A DNA stretch of 30,896 bases from Bacteroidales bacterium UBA5206 (GTDB lineage: Bacteria; Bacteroidota; Bacteroidia; Bacteroidales; Tenuifilaceae), in contig DHVO01000211.1 in assembly GCA_002412705.1 (NCBI GenBank), forward strand, positions 1-30,896. The letters are read 5' to 3'. The translations under genes and the position numbers were made by a program. The notes below the pieces were generated by a model that did not search any database, was not told the DNA's origin, and saw only the letters and a program-made list of their open reading frames with translations. This document shows positions 14,763-22,829 of the stretch, piece by piece. Numbering within the stretch: position 1 is the stretch's first letter; each line of letters begins with the position of its first letter.

Positions 14763-16583
14763 ATGAGCAATCCTTCTCGAATATTCTCCATTGCATTTAT
14801 CGATAGCATAAACCTATTGCGTAAACGCTTGATGAGTAGAGCAGATAGGTTTATTTTTGGCGTTAGCATTATTCTTTTGGCTCTTGTTATTGCTGAGGTT
14901 GGTTTTAACCTTCAGCCGTTTTACATTTATGTGCTATCGCGGGTTTTCACCTTTGGTTTTGCTACTCTTTTTGTACTATGGTTACTGCGGTTTTTAACTA
15001 GATTCCAATGGAAAAGGCTAACAAAAAGGGGATATTCTGAGATAGTGATACTGGCACTCCTTTTTGTTTTCAGCTTGTTCCGAATATGGGTATTGTATTA
15101 TGATAGCTTCCCTGCTTTTGCGCTTTTCTTTACTAAAAGTTATGCGGCATACGTTCTTGTTGCAATTGTTTTTATTTACGAGTTTTCGTCAAAAGCATTC
15201 AGCTTACTAGAGCGCTCGTTTAACCCTGCAATGATCTTAGTCCTTAGCTTTATTTTTTTAATTCTGGTTGGGTCATTGCTATTGCTATTACCTAATGCAA
15301 CTGCAAATGGTATTTCAATTCTAGATGCTTTATTTACCTCTACTAGTGCTGTTTGCGTAACTGGCTTAATTGTAGTTGATACGGCAACTGCTTTTACTCC
15401 GCTAGGTCAGTGGATAATTCTTATCCTAATTCAGCTAGGAGGTCTTGGTATAATGACCTTTACCAGTTTTTTTGTTCTCTTTTTTCGGGGGGAAGCTACG
15501 TTTCAGTCTCAGCTCTTTCTTAAGGATGTAATTAATGAGGATAATTTTGGGCAAATACTAAAATCGGTTTACAAAATAGTTGTATTTACTCTTGCAATAG
15601 AGCTACTTGGTGCGTTGTTCATATACATATCGGTTGGAAGCGGTTCTCCTGCGGGGGAACGGTTATTTACTTCTCTTTTTCACTCCGTTTCGGCTTTTTG
15701 TAATGCAGGCTTTTCTACCTATTCAAACGGCTTGTATGAACCAGCGCTTAGGTATAATTACACACTCCACTTTGTTATTGCTATACTCGTAATTATTGGT
15801 GGTTTAGGTTTTCCCATTCTGGTGAACTACTACCGTTTGGCTAAGCACTTTATACGGAATAAGATTAATCAGCTAAAAGGGGCAGACTCCTACTATAAGC
15901 ATAAACCACATGTAATTACTGCTGGAACGCGCATTGTGCTGTACACTACAGGAATTCTGCTTATTGTTGGTACTGTTCTGTTTTTTATTACGGAGTACAA
16001 CAACTCTTTAAAGGGGCTGTCGTGGGCAGGGAAAATTGTTACCTCTTTTTTTGGTGCCGTTACCCCGCGTACAGCTGGCTTTAATACTGTTAATATGTCG
16101 CAGCTGCTACACTCAACAGTGTTCGTAACCATCTTTCTGATGTGGGTTGGAGCCTCACCAGGTTCTACTGGTGGAGGTATAAAAACAACAACATTTGCGC
16201 TTGCCCTTCTCAACGCTTTTTCCTTGGCAAGGGGGAAGGAGAGGGTAGAGTTTTATAGGGTGCAGTTCTCCAATGAGTCGCTCCGAAGAGCCTTTGCTGT
16301 AATGCTCCTGTCAACACTTGTAATAGGTTCCTCTGTATTTTTGTTAGCCCTTTTTCAGCCCAATATGGCACTGCTAAACATCGTTTTTGAGGTTGTTTCG
16401 GCCTTTTCAACGGTGGGGCTTTCCTTAGGTATCACCAGCTCATTGAGTGTAGGAGGTAAAGTGGTTATTATTCTAACCATGTTTGTTGGAAGAGTGGGTA
16501 TGCTTACCATTCTAATAGGTATGTTTAAGCGAACTAGGTTTGTTTCCTATAAATATCCAACGGAGAATGTTTATATTACATAG
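14763..16583 (+). CDS. trkH: TrkH-family potassium uptake channel subunit
   Basis: A 606-residue polytopic membrane protein with the four pore loops of the TrkH/KtrB superfamily: SAVCVTGL (about 194-202), SAFCNAGFS (310-318), TPRTAGFNTV (434-443) and SAFSTVGLS (546-554). The Gly of each loop forms the potassium filter. WVGASPGSTGGGIKTTTF is the typical segment after the third loop. About 120 residues before the first pore unit add extra membrane helices, making it longer than KtrB. The ATG at 14763 is chosen; a TTG at 14718 would add 15 residues. It is followed 34 bp later by the gene for the TrkA gating subunit. Confidence 0.95.
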   Translation: MSNPSRIFSIAFIDSINLLRKRLMSRADRFIFGVSIILLALVIAEVGFNLQPFYIYVLSRVFTFGFATLFVLWLLRFLTRFQWKRLTKRGYSEIVILALLFVFSLFRIWVLYYDSFPAFALFFTKSYAAYVLVAIVFIYEFSSKAFSLLERSFNPAMILVLSFIFLILVGSLLLLLPNATANGISILDALFTSTSAVCVTGLIVVDTATAFTPLGQWIILILIQLGGLGIMTFTSFFVLFFRGEATFQSQLFLKDVINEDNFGQILKSVYKIVVFTLAIELLGALFIYISVGSGSPAGERLFTSLFHSVSAFCNAGFSTYSNGLYEPALRYNYTLHFVIAILVIIGGLGFPILVNYYRLAKHFIRNKINQLKGADSYYKHKPHVITAGTRIVLYTTGILLIVGTVLFFITEYNNSLKGLSWAGKIVTSFFGAVTPRTAGFNTVNMSQLLHSTVFVTIFLMWVGASPGSTGGGIKTTTFALALLNAFSLARGKERVEFYRVQFSNESLRRAFAVMLLSTLVIGSSVFLLALFQPNMALLNIVFEVVSAFSTVGLSLGITSSLSVGGKVVIILTMFVGRVGMLTILIGMFKRTRFVSYKYPTENVYIT

Positions 16584-16617
16584 TTTTTGGTTTGCACGTT
16601 AACAAAACGGTACGCTT

Positions 16618-17307
16618 ATGAAGTACATAGTTATTGGTTTAGGTAATTTTGGGTTGGTGTTATCAACACGGCTTACGGAACTTGGACATGAAGTTATTGG
16701 TATTGATAGGGATATGACCCGTGTTGAGCAGTACAAGGACAAAATCACCTCAACAATTTGTATGGATACAAACGATTCCCACTCCTTGGGGATGCTACCA
16801 TTAGATGAGTGCGATGCTGTTGTTGTGGCTATTGGAGAGGATTTTGGTTCATCGGTTATGACGGCTGCACATTTAAAGCATATGGGCGTAAAGCGCATTA
16901 TTGGCAGGGCAATAAATGAATTACATAGCACAGTGCTATCGGCAATTGGAGTAACAGAGATTCTAACTCCCGAAAAAGACTCTGCCGAGCGCTTTGCAAA
17001 AAAGATACAGCTAACAGGGGTAATAGATAGTTTCCAACTTAGCGAAAAGTGTGCAATACTGGAGGTTCCTGTTCCCGAAGCCTACTGGGGTGATACTATA
17101 GAGGAAGTAGATTTGGAGAACCGCTTCAAAGTTAAGCTGGTTACAGTGAAGCGTAAGGTTCCTCAGAAAAATCTTTTTGGGCAAATAACAGAGGTTTCCC
17201 AGGTGCTTACGGAACTATCGCAGGAGCTTATTTTAATGCAGGGCGACTCCTTTGTTGTTTTTGGTGCAATGAAGGATTTGCAGAGGATGTTCGACCTATC
17301 AGTCTAG
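16618..17307 (+). CDS. trkA: TrkA/KtrA-type RCK regulatory subunit of potassium uptake
   Basis: A 229-residue cytoplasmic protein with an RCK-N Rossmann domain (VIGLGNFG at 5-12; the acidic strand end in EVIGIDRDM binds the nucleotide ribose). An RCK-C domain follows (about 140-229: VPEAYWGDTIEEVDLEN, LMQGDSFVVFGAMKDL). One RCK unit makes it a KtrA-length subunit; such proteins form octameric rings that gate TrkH/KtrB in response to ATP/ADP or NAD(H). It directly follows trkH on the same strand, so the pair forms the uptake system. Confidence 0.95.
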   Translation: MKYIVIGLGNFGLVLSTRLTELGHEVIGIDRDMTRVEQYKDKITSTICMDTNDSHSLGMLPLDECDAVVVAIGEDFGSSVMTAAHLKHMGVKRIIGRAINELHSTVLSAIGVTEILTPEKDSAERFAKKIQLTGVIDSFQLSEKCAILEVPVPEAYWGDTIEEVDLENRFKVKLVTVKRKVPQKNLFGQITEVSQVLTELSQELILMQGDSFVVFGAMKDLQRMFDLSV

Positions 17308-17400
17308 AATGGCTCAGATTACTAGTTGTTTATGATGTAGTGCAGGCTATTTTAATGGTATTTTAATGTATATGTTTCGGTAAAACCCTTTGGTAATCCC

Positions 17401-17424
17401 TTTCTTTGTAAAAAAACAAAGAAA
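17401..17424 (+). repeat. 9-bp hairpin ending at the oadG start codon
   Basis: Arms TTTCTTTGT (17401-17409) and ACAAAGAAA (17416-17424) with an A6 loop. The right arm ends one base before the ATG at 17425, where a folded RNA would hinder initiation. It could be a translational control element or chance in A+T-rich DNA. Confidence 0.45.
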
Positions 17425-17835
17425 ATGGCGTTACTTCAATCACTATCCGTTATTCTGTTAATTCAGTCGCAAGAGCAAATTGTACATAATTCGGCCGAAG
17501 AGCTGGTTAAGCACGATCCTTACGGTGCGTTAATGGCAATAATGTCGATACTTATCGTTATGCTGGTTTTAAGCTGTTTGTATCTTATCTTTAAGTATGT
17601 GTCGTTGCTCTATCGTACCGATTTTAGGCGCAAGAGCACCACATCAACAGCCATAACCGCTAACGAGGCTGAGGAGCAATCGGGCGAGGTTAACGCCGCA
17701 ATTGCTGTAGCGCTCCACCTATATGCAAAGGAAGCTCACGATTTAGAGAATACCGTACTTACCATAAAGCGGGTTAACTCGCGCTACTCTCCTTGGAGCT
17801 CAAAAATTTATGGACTAGGAAACTGGAGAAGATAG
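17425..17835 (+). CDS. OadG-like gamma subunit of a sodium-pumping decarboxylase
   Basis: A 136-residue protein with a single membrane segment (about 37-58, LMAIMSILIVMLVLSCLYLIF). A charged linker follows, then the C-terminal signature LTIKRVNSRYSPWSSKIYGLGNWRR found in Bacteroidota OadG proteins. OadG holds the alpha and beta subunits of oxaloacetate or methylmalonyl-CoA decarboxylase together at the membrane. Alpha and beta genes normally lie beside it, but here its neighbours are trkA and a two-component system. It may serve subunits encoded elsewhere, or be a stranded remnant. A hairpin abuts the start codon. Confidence 0.8.
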   Translation: MALLQSLSVILLIQSQEQIVHNSAEELVKHDPYGALMAIMSILIVMLVLSCLYLIFKYVSLLYRTDFRRKSTTSTAITANEAEEQSGEVNAAIAVALHLYAKEAHDLENTVLTIKRVNSRYSPWSSKIYGLGNWRR

Positions 17836-17883
17836 TTCAACATCTCAATCATTTTTATAAGTTTGGGTTCATCATTATAACCA

Positions 17884-18576
17884 ATGGAAACTGCTAAAAT
17901 TCTAATAGTAGAGGATGAGCCCAAGGTGGCTAACTTCATTAAAAAGGGGCTGGATGAGCTAACCTTTGCTGTTGATGTGGTGTACGATGGAATTGCTGGG
18001 CGCGATAGGGCGCTTACAGGTAGCTTTGATGTTATTATTCTTGACGTAAATCTCCCTGGAATTAATGGCTTTGAAATATGCAAGCAGCTTAGGGATAGGT
18101 CTATTCTCACGCCTGTGCTAATGCTTACTGCCCTTGGTTCTACCGATGATAAGCTTGCTGGTTTTGACAGCGGTGCCGACGATTACCTTGTTAAACCCTT
18201 TGAGTTCCGAGAGCTGGTAGCTAGGGTTAGGGCGCTCATTAAAAGGGTGCAGGTGGCTAAACGTCCGCAAAACATTATTACGGTTGCGAATCTAGAAATA
18301 AATACCGATGCCAAAACGGTAAAGCGTAACGATACCCTTATTGAGCTAACAGCAAAGGAGTTCAATCTACTGGAGTACCTTGTAAAGAATCAGGGTAGAG
18401 TGGTTTCACGTGCCGAAATTTCTGAGCATATATGGGATATTAATTTCGATACGGGCACCAACATTATTGATGTTTATGTTAACTTCCTTAGGAAAAAAAT
18501 TGATAGGGACTTTACACCAAAGCTAATTCATACGGTAATTGGCATGGGCTACATCCTTAAAGAGGGAGATGAGTAA
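17884..18576 (+). CDS. OmpR/PhoB-family response regulator
   Basis: A 230-residue regulator. The receiver (about 5-118) has E10/D11/E12, phosphoacceptor D54 (VIILDVNLPG) and the Lys in DDYLVKPFEF. A winged-helix DNA-binding domain covers about 130-228 (LTAKEFNLLEYLVKNQGRVVSR without break, then HTVIGMGYILK). The receiver is intact, unlike those of the LuxR-type paralogs upstream. Its stop codon shares one base with the start of the kinase gene (TAATG), a tight coupling that identifies the cognate pair. The combination resembles CusR/CusS-type systems; the stimulus is not deducible. Confidence 0.95.
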   Translation: METAKILIVEDEPKVANFIKKGLDELTFAVDVVYDGIAGRDRALTGSFDVIILDVNLPGINGFEICKQLRDRSILTPVLMLTALGSTDDKLAGFDSGADDYLVKPFEFRELVARVRALIKRVQVAKRPQNIITVANLEINTDAKTVKRNDTLIELTAKEFNLLEYLVKNQGRVVSRAEISEHIWDINFDTGTNIIDVYVNFLRKKIDRDFTPKLIHTVIGMGYILKEGDE

Positions 18577-19943
18577 TGAACATTAAGCTAAGGCTTTCTT
18601 TCCAGTTTTCGCTTGCTATAGCATTAATTCTCTTGCTTTTTTCGGCAGGTATATACCTTTTTTCGGCAAGCCATAGAAAAGTGGAGTTTGCCAGTCGCCT
18701 AGAGAAAAGTGCTATTAACTCGGCCCGTTTGCTCATAGATGTAAAGGAGGTTGATAGCAAACTTTTGAATATCATAGACCGGAATACAGTTAAGGCGTTA
18801 ACCCGCGAAATGGTATTTATCTACGATAGCAGGTACAACGAGATGTATCGTAGTGCCGACTCCGATTTTCCCCGAATAGACTCATTAACCATATACAATG
18901 TCCTTTCCAAAGGGAGAATGGCCTTCTCCATGGGCGAACTAGAGGGAGTTGGAATGCTTTACCATGATGGTGGCAAACGGTTTATAGTTATTGCTCTGGC
19001 CTACGATGAGTATGGCCATAATGAGCTGCAACGCCTTAAGTACATGCTTTTTGTTGCAATGTTTATATTTCTTGGGTTGCTCTTTCCCTTAGGACTATTC
19101 CTTGCTGGGCGAGCATTAGCACCCATTTCAAAGGTAGTTAAAGAGGTTGAACAAATCTCTGCGCAACGGTTGGATAGGCGGGTAGATACAGGTAATGGAA
19201 AGGATGAGATTGCCCGCTTGGCGCAAACCTTTAACAGCATGCTGGAGCGTTTAGAGGCTGCCTTTGAAATGCAACGGAGCTTTGTTTCCAATGCATCACA
19301 TGAGCTTCGCACGCCGCTCACCTCCATTACAGGACAAATAGAGGTTACCCTTTTAAAGGAGCGCGATAAGGCAGAGTACGAGGCCATTCTACAATCAATA
19401 CTAGAGGATATTAGGAGTTTAAACACTCTTTCCAACGGTTTGCTGGAGCTGGCACAGTCTAGTGTGGATTTTACTGCAATTAAGGTTAAACCCCTTAGGG
19501 TTGATGAGCTGTTACTTGTTGCTAGGCAGGATGTACTTCGTCGTAACACAGCCTATTCCGTTGATGTTAGGTACTTTGATTTGCCCGATGATAGCGAGGT
19601 GCTATTAATTATGGGAAGTGAGAATTTGCTTCGAATTGCCTTTATTAATCTTATAGATAATGCATGTAAGTTTTCTCCAAACTATAGAGCCGATGTGTCC
19701 ATCGGTTTTGAAAATGGCTTTGTTGTAATAAAAATATCCGATTCGGGCATAGGTATTCATCCAGAGGAGATTGAGAAGGTTACAATACCTTTCTATAGAG
19801 GTAAGAATACGCGCTCGCAAACGGGTCATGGAATTGGGTTATCATTAGCAAAAAAAATAGTTGAGCTGCATAGGGGGAATATGCAAATTGTTTCCTTGCT
19901 TAATTCTGGCACTACCATAACTATTAGGTTGGTTAACAGTTAG
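18576..19943 (+). CDS. Membrane sensor histidine kinase, partner of the OmpR-type regulator
   Basis: A 455-residue kinase. TM1 is at about 10-31, a periplasmic loop of roughly 120 residues, and TM2 at about 156-178, followed by HAMP (LAPISKVVKEVEQIS). HisKA carries H242 in FVSNASHELRTPLTSI. The ATPase domain has the N-box NLIDNACKFSP, the G1 box DSGIGI, the F-box IPFYRG and the G2 box GHGIGLSLAKKIVELH. All catalytic motifs are intact. Translation is coupled to the upstream regulator by a one-base overlap, and a strong intrinsic terminator 165 bp downstream closes the unit. Confidence 0.95.
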   Translation: MNIKLRLSFQFSLAIALILLLFSAGIYLFSASHRKVEFASRLEKSAINSARLLIDVKEVDSKLLNIIDRNTVKALTREMVFIYDSRYNEMYRSADSDFPRIDSLTIYNVLSKGRMAFSMGELEGVGMLYHDGGKRFIVIALAYDEYGHNELQRLKYMLFVAMFIFLGLLFPLGLFLAGRALAPISKVVKEVEQISAQRLDRRVDTGNGKDEIARLAQTFNSMLERLEAAFEMQRSFVSNASHELRTPLTSITGQIEVTLLKERDKAEYEAILQSILEDIRSLNTLSNGLLELAQSSVDFTAIKVKPLRVDELLLVARQDVLRRNTAYSVDVRYFDLPDDSEVLLIMGSENLLRIAFINLIDNACKFSPNYRADVSIGFENGFVVIKISDSGIGIHPEEIEKVTIPFYRGKNTRSQTGHGIGLSLAKKIVELHRGNMQIVSLLNSGTTITIRLVNS

Positions 19944-20251
19944 ATAACGACTGGTGTTGTGTTTTTTTTTGTTGAGAAGCAAACATTTAATCCCATTTTA
20001 ATTTTGGTATTTTCTTTTTTTCGGACTTTTGCTTTTGACGTTGAACAACAATCAAAACGTTGGGACCTTTTTGAAATTTATTTGCAAATTTTTCGTGTGT
20101 TTGGGAGAAAAGGAGGCTTAGGCCTCCTTTTCGTTTTTAGTGAAGTGCTGGAGTATATTAACAAAACTTAAGACTACGATTGGAAAAAATCCTTAGCTTA
20201 GCTTAAGCTTGTTGTTTACTGTTGTATCTAAAAGTCTAAACCCCAAATCTT
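19944..20251. other. Intergenic stretch with terminator, no gene
   Basis: 308 bp between the kinase and the DUF362 gene. An open frame of about 70 codons (19959-20171) is rejected as coding: it starts at GTG, consists largely of Phe/Leu-rich low-complexity translation, and runs through the terminator hairpin at 20108-20131. AGCTTAAGCT at 20200-20209 is a short palindrome upstream of the DUF362 gene. No clear TAnnTTTG box is seen. Confidence 0.7.
20108..20138 (+). terminator. Intrinsic terminator after the two-component operon
   Basis: A perfect 10-bp stem AAAAGGAGGC/GCCTCCTTTT (20108-20117 and 20122-20131) with a TTAG loop, followed by CGTTTTT. It lies 165 bp after the kinase stop codon. Confidence 0.85.
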
Positions 20252-21436
20252 ATGAAGACAGATAAAACGAATAAAAAATTAGGTAGAAGAGACTTCTTCA
20301 AACTGTTAACATTAGGCGGTATTGGCGCTGCCGTAATGCCTAACATGATAGGAAAAACCTTTGCTCAGGATCCTGCAAAGCCAGCAAAACCATCCACAAA
20401 TATAAAAGATGCACTAGCCTACGAAAGAACATCAGATTCTTTGCCTGGTAAGTACCCAGCAAAGGTGGTGCGGGTAAACCATTCGGGTTCTTACGCTAAC
20501 AACGCCATTGTTGCCGATGCTGCTTATAGCATGGTAGAACAGGGCTTACTTGCATTAACCGGAGCTGCAACCCTAAAAGAGGCTTGGCTCCAGTTTGTAA
20601 AGCCTAGAGAGCGCATTGGCCTTAAGCTAAATCCTATAGGTGGAACCCTCCTTTCGTCTAGTCACGAAGTAGTTTCTGCCGTTATTGCTCAACTTGAGGA
20701 GGCAGGGATCGACCGCAGCAATATAACCATTTGGGATAGGCGTGAGTTTCAGCTTCACGAGGCGGGATTTACCCCCGATAGGTATCCTGGTATTCGTATA
20801 GTAGGCGTTGAGTGTAAAGATGCTCAGGGCTCTTTTTATGGTGCCGATGGTAAGCTACTAAGTGAGTCTCGAATTGATAAGGACTGGTACTACTGGGCCG
20901 ATGTAGATGGGGAATATGATGAGTACACCATGCCTTATATGGTTAACGGTGGTAAGTATTCCTACTTCTCTAAAATACTTACTCAGGAGCTGGATAAGGT
21001 AATTAACATTCCCATTCTAAAGAATGCTGGGGCAACGGTAACGCTTTGTCTTAAAAATCTTGGTTTTGGTTGTATTACCAATACATCTAGGCTTCACCAG
21101 CAGCTATGGGTTGAGACTTGTGCCGAAGTTTGTGCCTTCCCCCCAATTCGCGATAAGGTTGTACTTAACATAGCCGATGGTATTATTGGCTGTTACAATG
21201 GCGGACCAGGTGCAAACCCACAATTTATTGTACCCTATAACACCGTTCTAGTGGGCACCGATCCCGTTGCTGTGGATAGGGTTGGCTACGATATTGTTAT
21301 TGCCAAACGCATTGAGATGAAGGTTCAGGAACAGGACACCGAGAGAGGTAAAAGTGCTATGCGCTTGGCGTCATCGCTGGGACTGGGTGAATCGGAGATA
21401 GAGAAAATAGATGTTAAAAATGTTAATCTAGCATAA
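20252..21436 (+). CDS. Tat-exported DUF362-domain protein
   Basis: A 394-residue protein with a twin-arginine signal (R12-R13-D-F-F-K, then LLTLGGIGAAVMPN), so it is exported folded, typical of proteins that bind a cofactor. The DUF362 (PF04015) core is clear: VINIPILKNAGATVTLCLKN, VLNIADGIIGCYNGGPGANP and TVLVGTDPVAVDRVGYDIV. Several Cys (in LCLKNLGFGCI and ETCAEVCAF) could bind metal, but there is no CxxCxxCxxxC ferredoxin motif. The family is thought to be iron-sulfur or redox related without a settled reaction. An exported partner protein follows after 3 bp. Confidence 0.88.
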   Translation: MKTDKTNKKLGRRDFFKLLTLGGIGAAVMPNMIGKTFAQDPAKPAKPSTNIKDALAYERTSDSLPGKYPAKVVRVNHSGSYANNAIVADAAYSMVEQGLLALTGAATLKEAWLQFVKPRERIGLKLNPIGGTLLSSSHEVVSAVIAQLEEAGIDRSNITIWDRREFQLHEAGFTPDRYPGIRIVGVECKDAQGSFYGADGKLLSESRIDKDWYYWADVDGEYDEYTMPYMVNGGKYSYFSKILTQELDKVINIPILKNAGATVTLCLKNLGFGCITNTSRLHQQLWVETCAEVCAFPPIRDKVVLNIADGIIGCYNGGPGANPQFIVPYNTVLVGTDPVAVDRVGYDIVIAKRIEMKVQEQDTERGKSAMRLASSLGLGESEIEKIDVKNVNLA

Positions 21437-21439
21437 CGT

Positions 21440-22306
21440 ATGAAGTTTGCTTTTAGGCTTGCTGCTCTTGCAGTGGTAATATCGCTTTGCGGAACGTTAG
21501 GTTTTGCCCAAAGTATTTCCCATGTTGAACTTGATGCAAAAGCCCTGCCCGGAGTAGAATTTACTCGGCAAGGTACCTACGACGGGAACTCCCTGTGGGG
21601 GTACATTAATGGTGGCGCCGATTTGTACCTTGAGTATGGATTCTCCGAAATGATGGTTCAGGACTTTACATGGAAAGGCTTTAAGTTTAAGGTTGATGCT
21701 TACCTTATGTCCGATAGCGCAGCTGCGTTTGGTATTTTTTCTGTAAACCGATACTCATGCGATAAGAGCAGCGTGTTAACCAAATGGGATTGCCTAAATC
21801 CGTATCAGTATCAGGCTGCCTACGGACGGCTTTACCTTTCCATTGTTTCGCTTAGCGGAAAGCCCGAAGCGTTGGTTGTTGCAACTGATGTTGCAAAGAT
21901 TATTCTTGAACGCTATAAGGCCGAGCCTTTTGTTTTGCCCTCCAAAATAGCATCGCTTAAGGCAGATATATCTTTAAATGAGGTTAAGCGTATTGCTGGA
22001 CCTCTTGCTATGCAAAACTCATATCCAACTGCTGAGACCTATTTTTATGATGTTGCTGGTACGTATGTTCTATACAAAATGCCTGTAACGGTAAATGGAA
22101 ATGAGGGAACATTGGCTTATGTTGAGTTTGCCAATGCAACCGATTTGGCTATAGTTTGGAAACAGCTAGCGCAAAAAGAACTTGCCACAGAACCAGTTGC
22201 TATAGATGGTAAGGTTTTGTTTGCCATCGGAAACCATTTGTTCTGGGTATCATCGGATAGTAGTGAGTTACTACAGGATTTTGCAACGCAATTTGCAGCT
22301 AAGTAG
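21440..22306 (+). CDS. Exported DUF6599-like protein
   Basis: A 288-residue protein with a signal peptide (MKFAFRLAALAVVISLCGTLGFAQ, cleavage near residue 23). Characteristic stretches are GNSLWGYINGGADLYLEYGF, the DAYLMSDSAAAFGIFSVNR segment, and LSIVSLSGKPEALVV. The pattern agrees with the DUF6599 family as I remember it, whose members carry the same YINGGAD/YLEYGF motif. It begins 3 bp after the DUF362 gene and must be cotranscribed, suggesting the two act together in the periplasm. Function unknown. The transcript ends at a 22-bp terminator hairpin. Confidence 0.8.
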   Translation: MKFAFRLAALAVVISLCGTLGFAQSISHVELDAKALPGVEFTRQGTYDGNSLWGYINGGADLYLEYGFSEMMVQDFTWKGFKFKVDAYLMSDSAAAFGIFSVNRYSCDKSSVLTKWDCLNPYQYQAAYGRLYLSIVSLSGKPEALVVATDVAKIILERYKAEPFVLPSKIASLKADISLNEVKRIAGPLAMQNSYPTAETYFYDVAGTYVLYKMPVTVNGNEGTLAYVEFANATDLAIVWKQLAQKELATEPVAIDGKVLFAIGNHLFWVSSDSSELLQDFATQFAAK

Positions 22307-22320
22307 AATTGGCTAGGTAT

Positions 22321-22369
22321 AAAAAGTGCGGGGGCAAACTTTACAAAGTTTGCCCCCGCACTTTTTTTG
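22321..22369. terminator. Bidirectional terminator between convergent genes
   Basis: Arms 22321-22342 and 22345-22366 are perfectly complementary over 22 nt (core AGTGCGGGGGCAAACTTT), with an A-tract on one side and a T-tract on the other. It serves both the DUF6599-like gene and the minus-strand DMT-type gene. Confidence 0.9.
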
Positions 22370-22375
22370 CTATTA

Positions 22376-22744
22376 CTACTTTTTAAAAATGAAATAAACG
22401 GCAAGAACCAGAAAACAAAAGCCAATAATATGATTGGTTCTTATGGTCTCGGTTTTGAATGCTAGTAATGAGAAAATCATAAATACTACAAGGGTAATTA
22501 CCTCTTGTATAACCTTTAGCTCAACTAGCGAAAAGGGGCCTCCGTTACCCTTAAATCCAATTCTATTGGCTGGAACCTGAAAAAAGTACTCAAAAAGGGC
22601 AATTCCCCAGCTAATAAGTACAATGGCAATAAGCCCAAGGTTCTCAAACCACTTTAGCTCTTTAAACTTTAGGTGGCCATACCAGGCCAAAGTCATAAAA
22701 GTGTTGGATAAAACCAAAAGAAGGATGGTGTATAGTGCTTTCAT
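22376..22744 (-). CDS. Small four-helix membrane protein, DUF486/DMT family
   Basis: A 122-residue hydrophobic protein with four predicted membrane segments (about 4-22, 33-53, 78-97 and 102-119). Family motifs are SNTFMTLAWYGHLKF near the start, WGIALFEYFFQVPANRIG in the middle and FSLVELKVIQE before the third helix, the DUF486 signature. Related to the drug/metabolite transporter superfamily; no substrate is known. It is a single gene with its own TAGCTTTGC -7 box. Confidence 0.9.
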   Translation of the reverse strand: MKALYTILLLVLSNTFMTLAWYGHLKFKELKWFENLGLIAIVLISWGIALFEYFFQVPANRIGFKGNGGPFSLVELKVIQEVITLVVFMIFSLLAFKTETIRTNHIIGFCFLVLAVYFIFKK

Positions 22745-22763
22745 TTTGTTTTGTTAAAACGGG

Positions 22764-22772
22764 GCAAAGCTA
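22764..22772 (-). promoter_or_regulatory. -7 box of the DUF486 gene
   Basis: Minus-strand TAGCTTTGC matches TAnnTTTG plus C. It lies about 20 bp before the ATG (22744). No convincing -33 TTG is present. Confidence 0.4.
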
Positions 22773-22829
22773 TAAACAAAATGGCTTGGAGTACATCTTC
22801 CTAAAAAGATTTTTTTGCAGCTAACCAAC

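Noticed and set aside
19001..19549. Antisense open frame of 182 codons within the histidine kinase gene
   Set aside because: Ser/Leu/Arg-rich shadow of a well-supported kinase on the other strand; no domain.
19959..20171. Open frame of 70 codons between the kinase and the DUF362 gene
   Set aside because: GTG start, Phe-rich low-complexity translation, and it runs across a strong intrinsic terminator.
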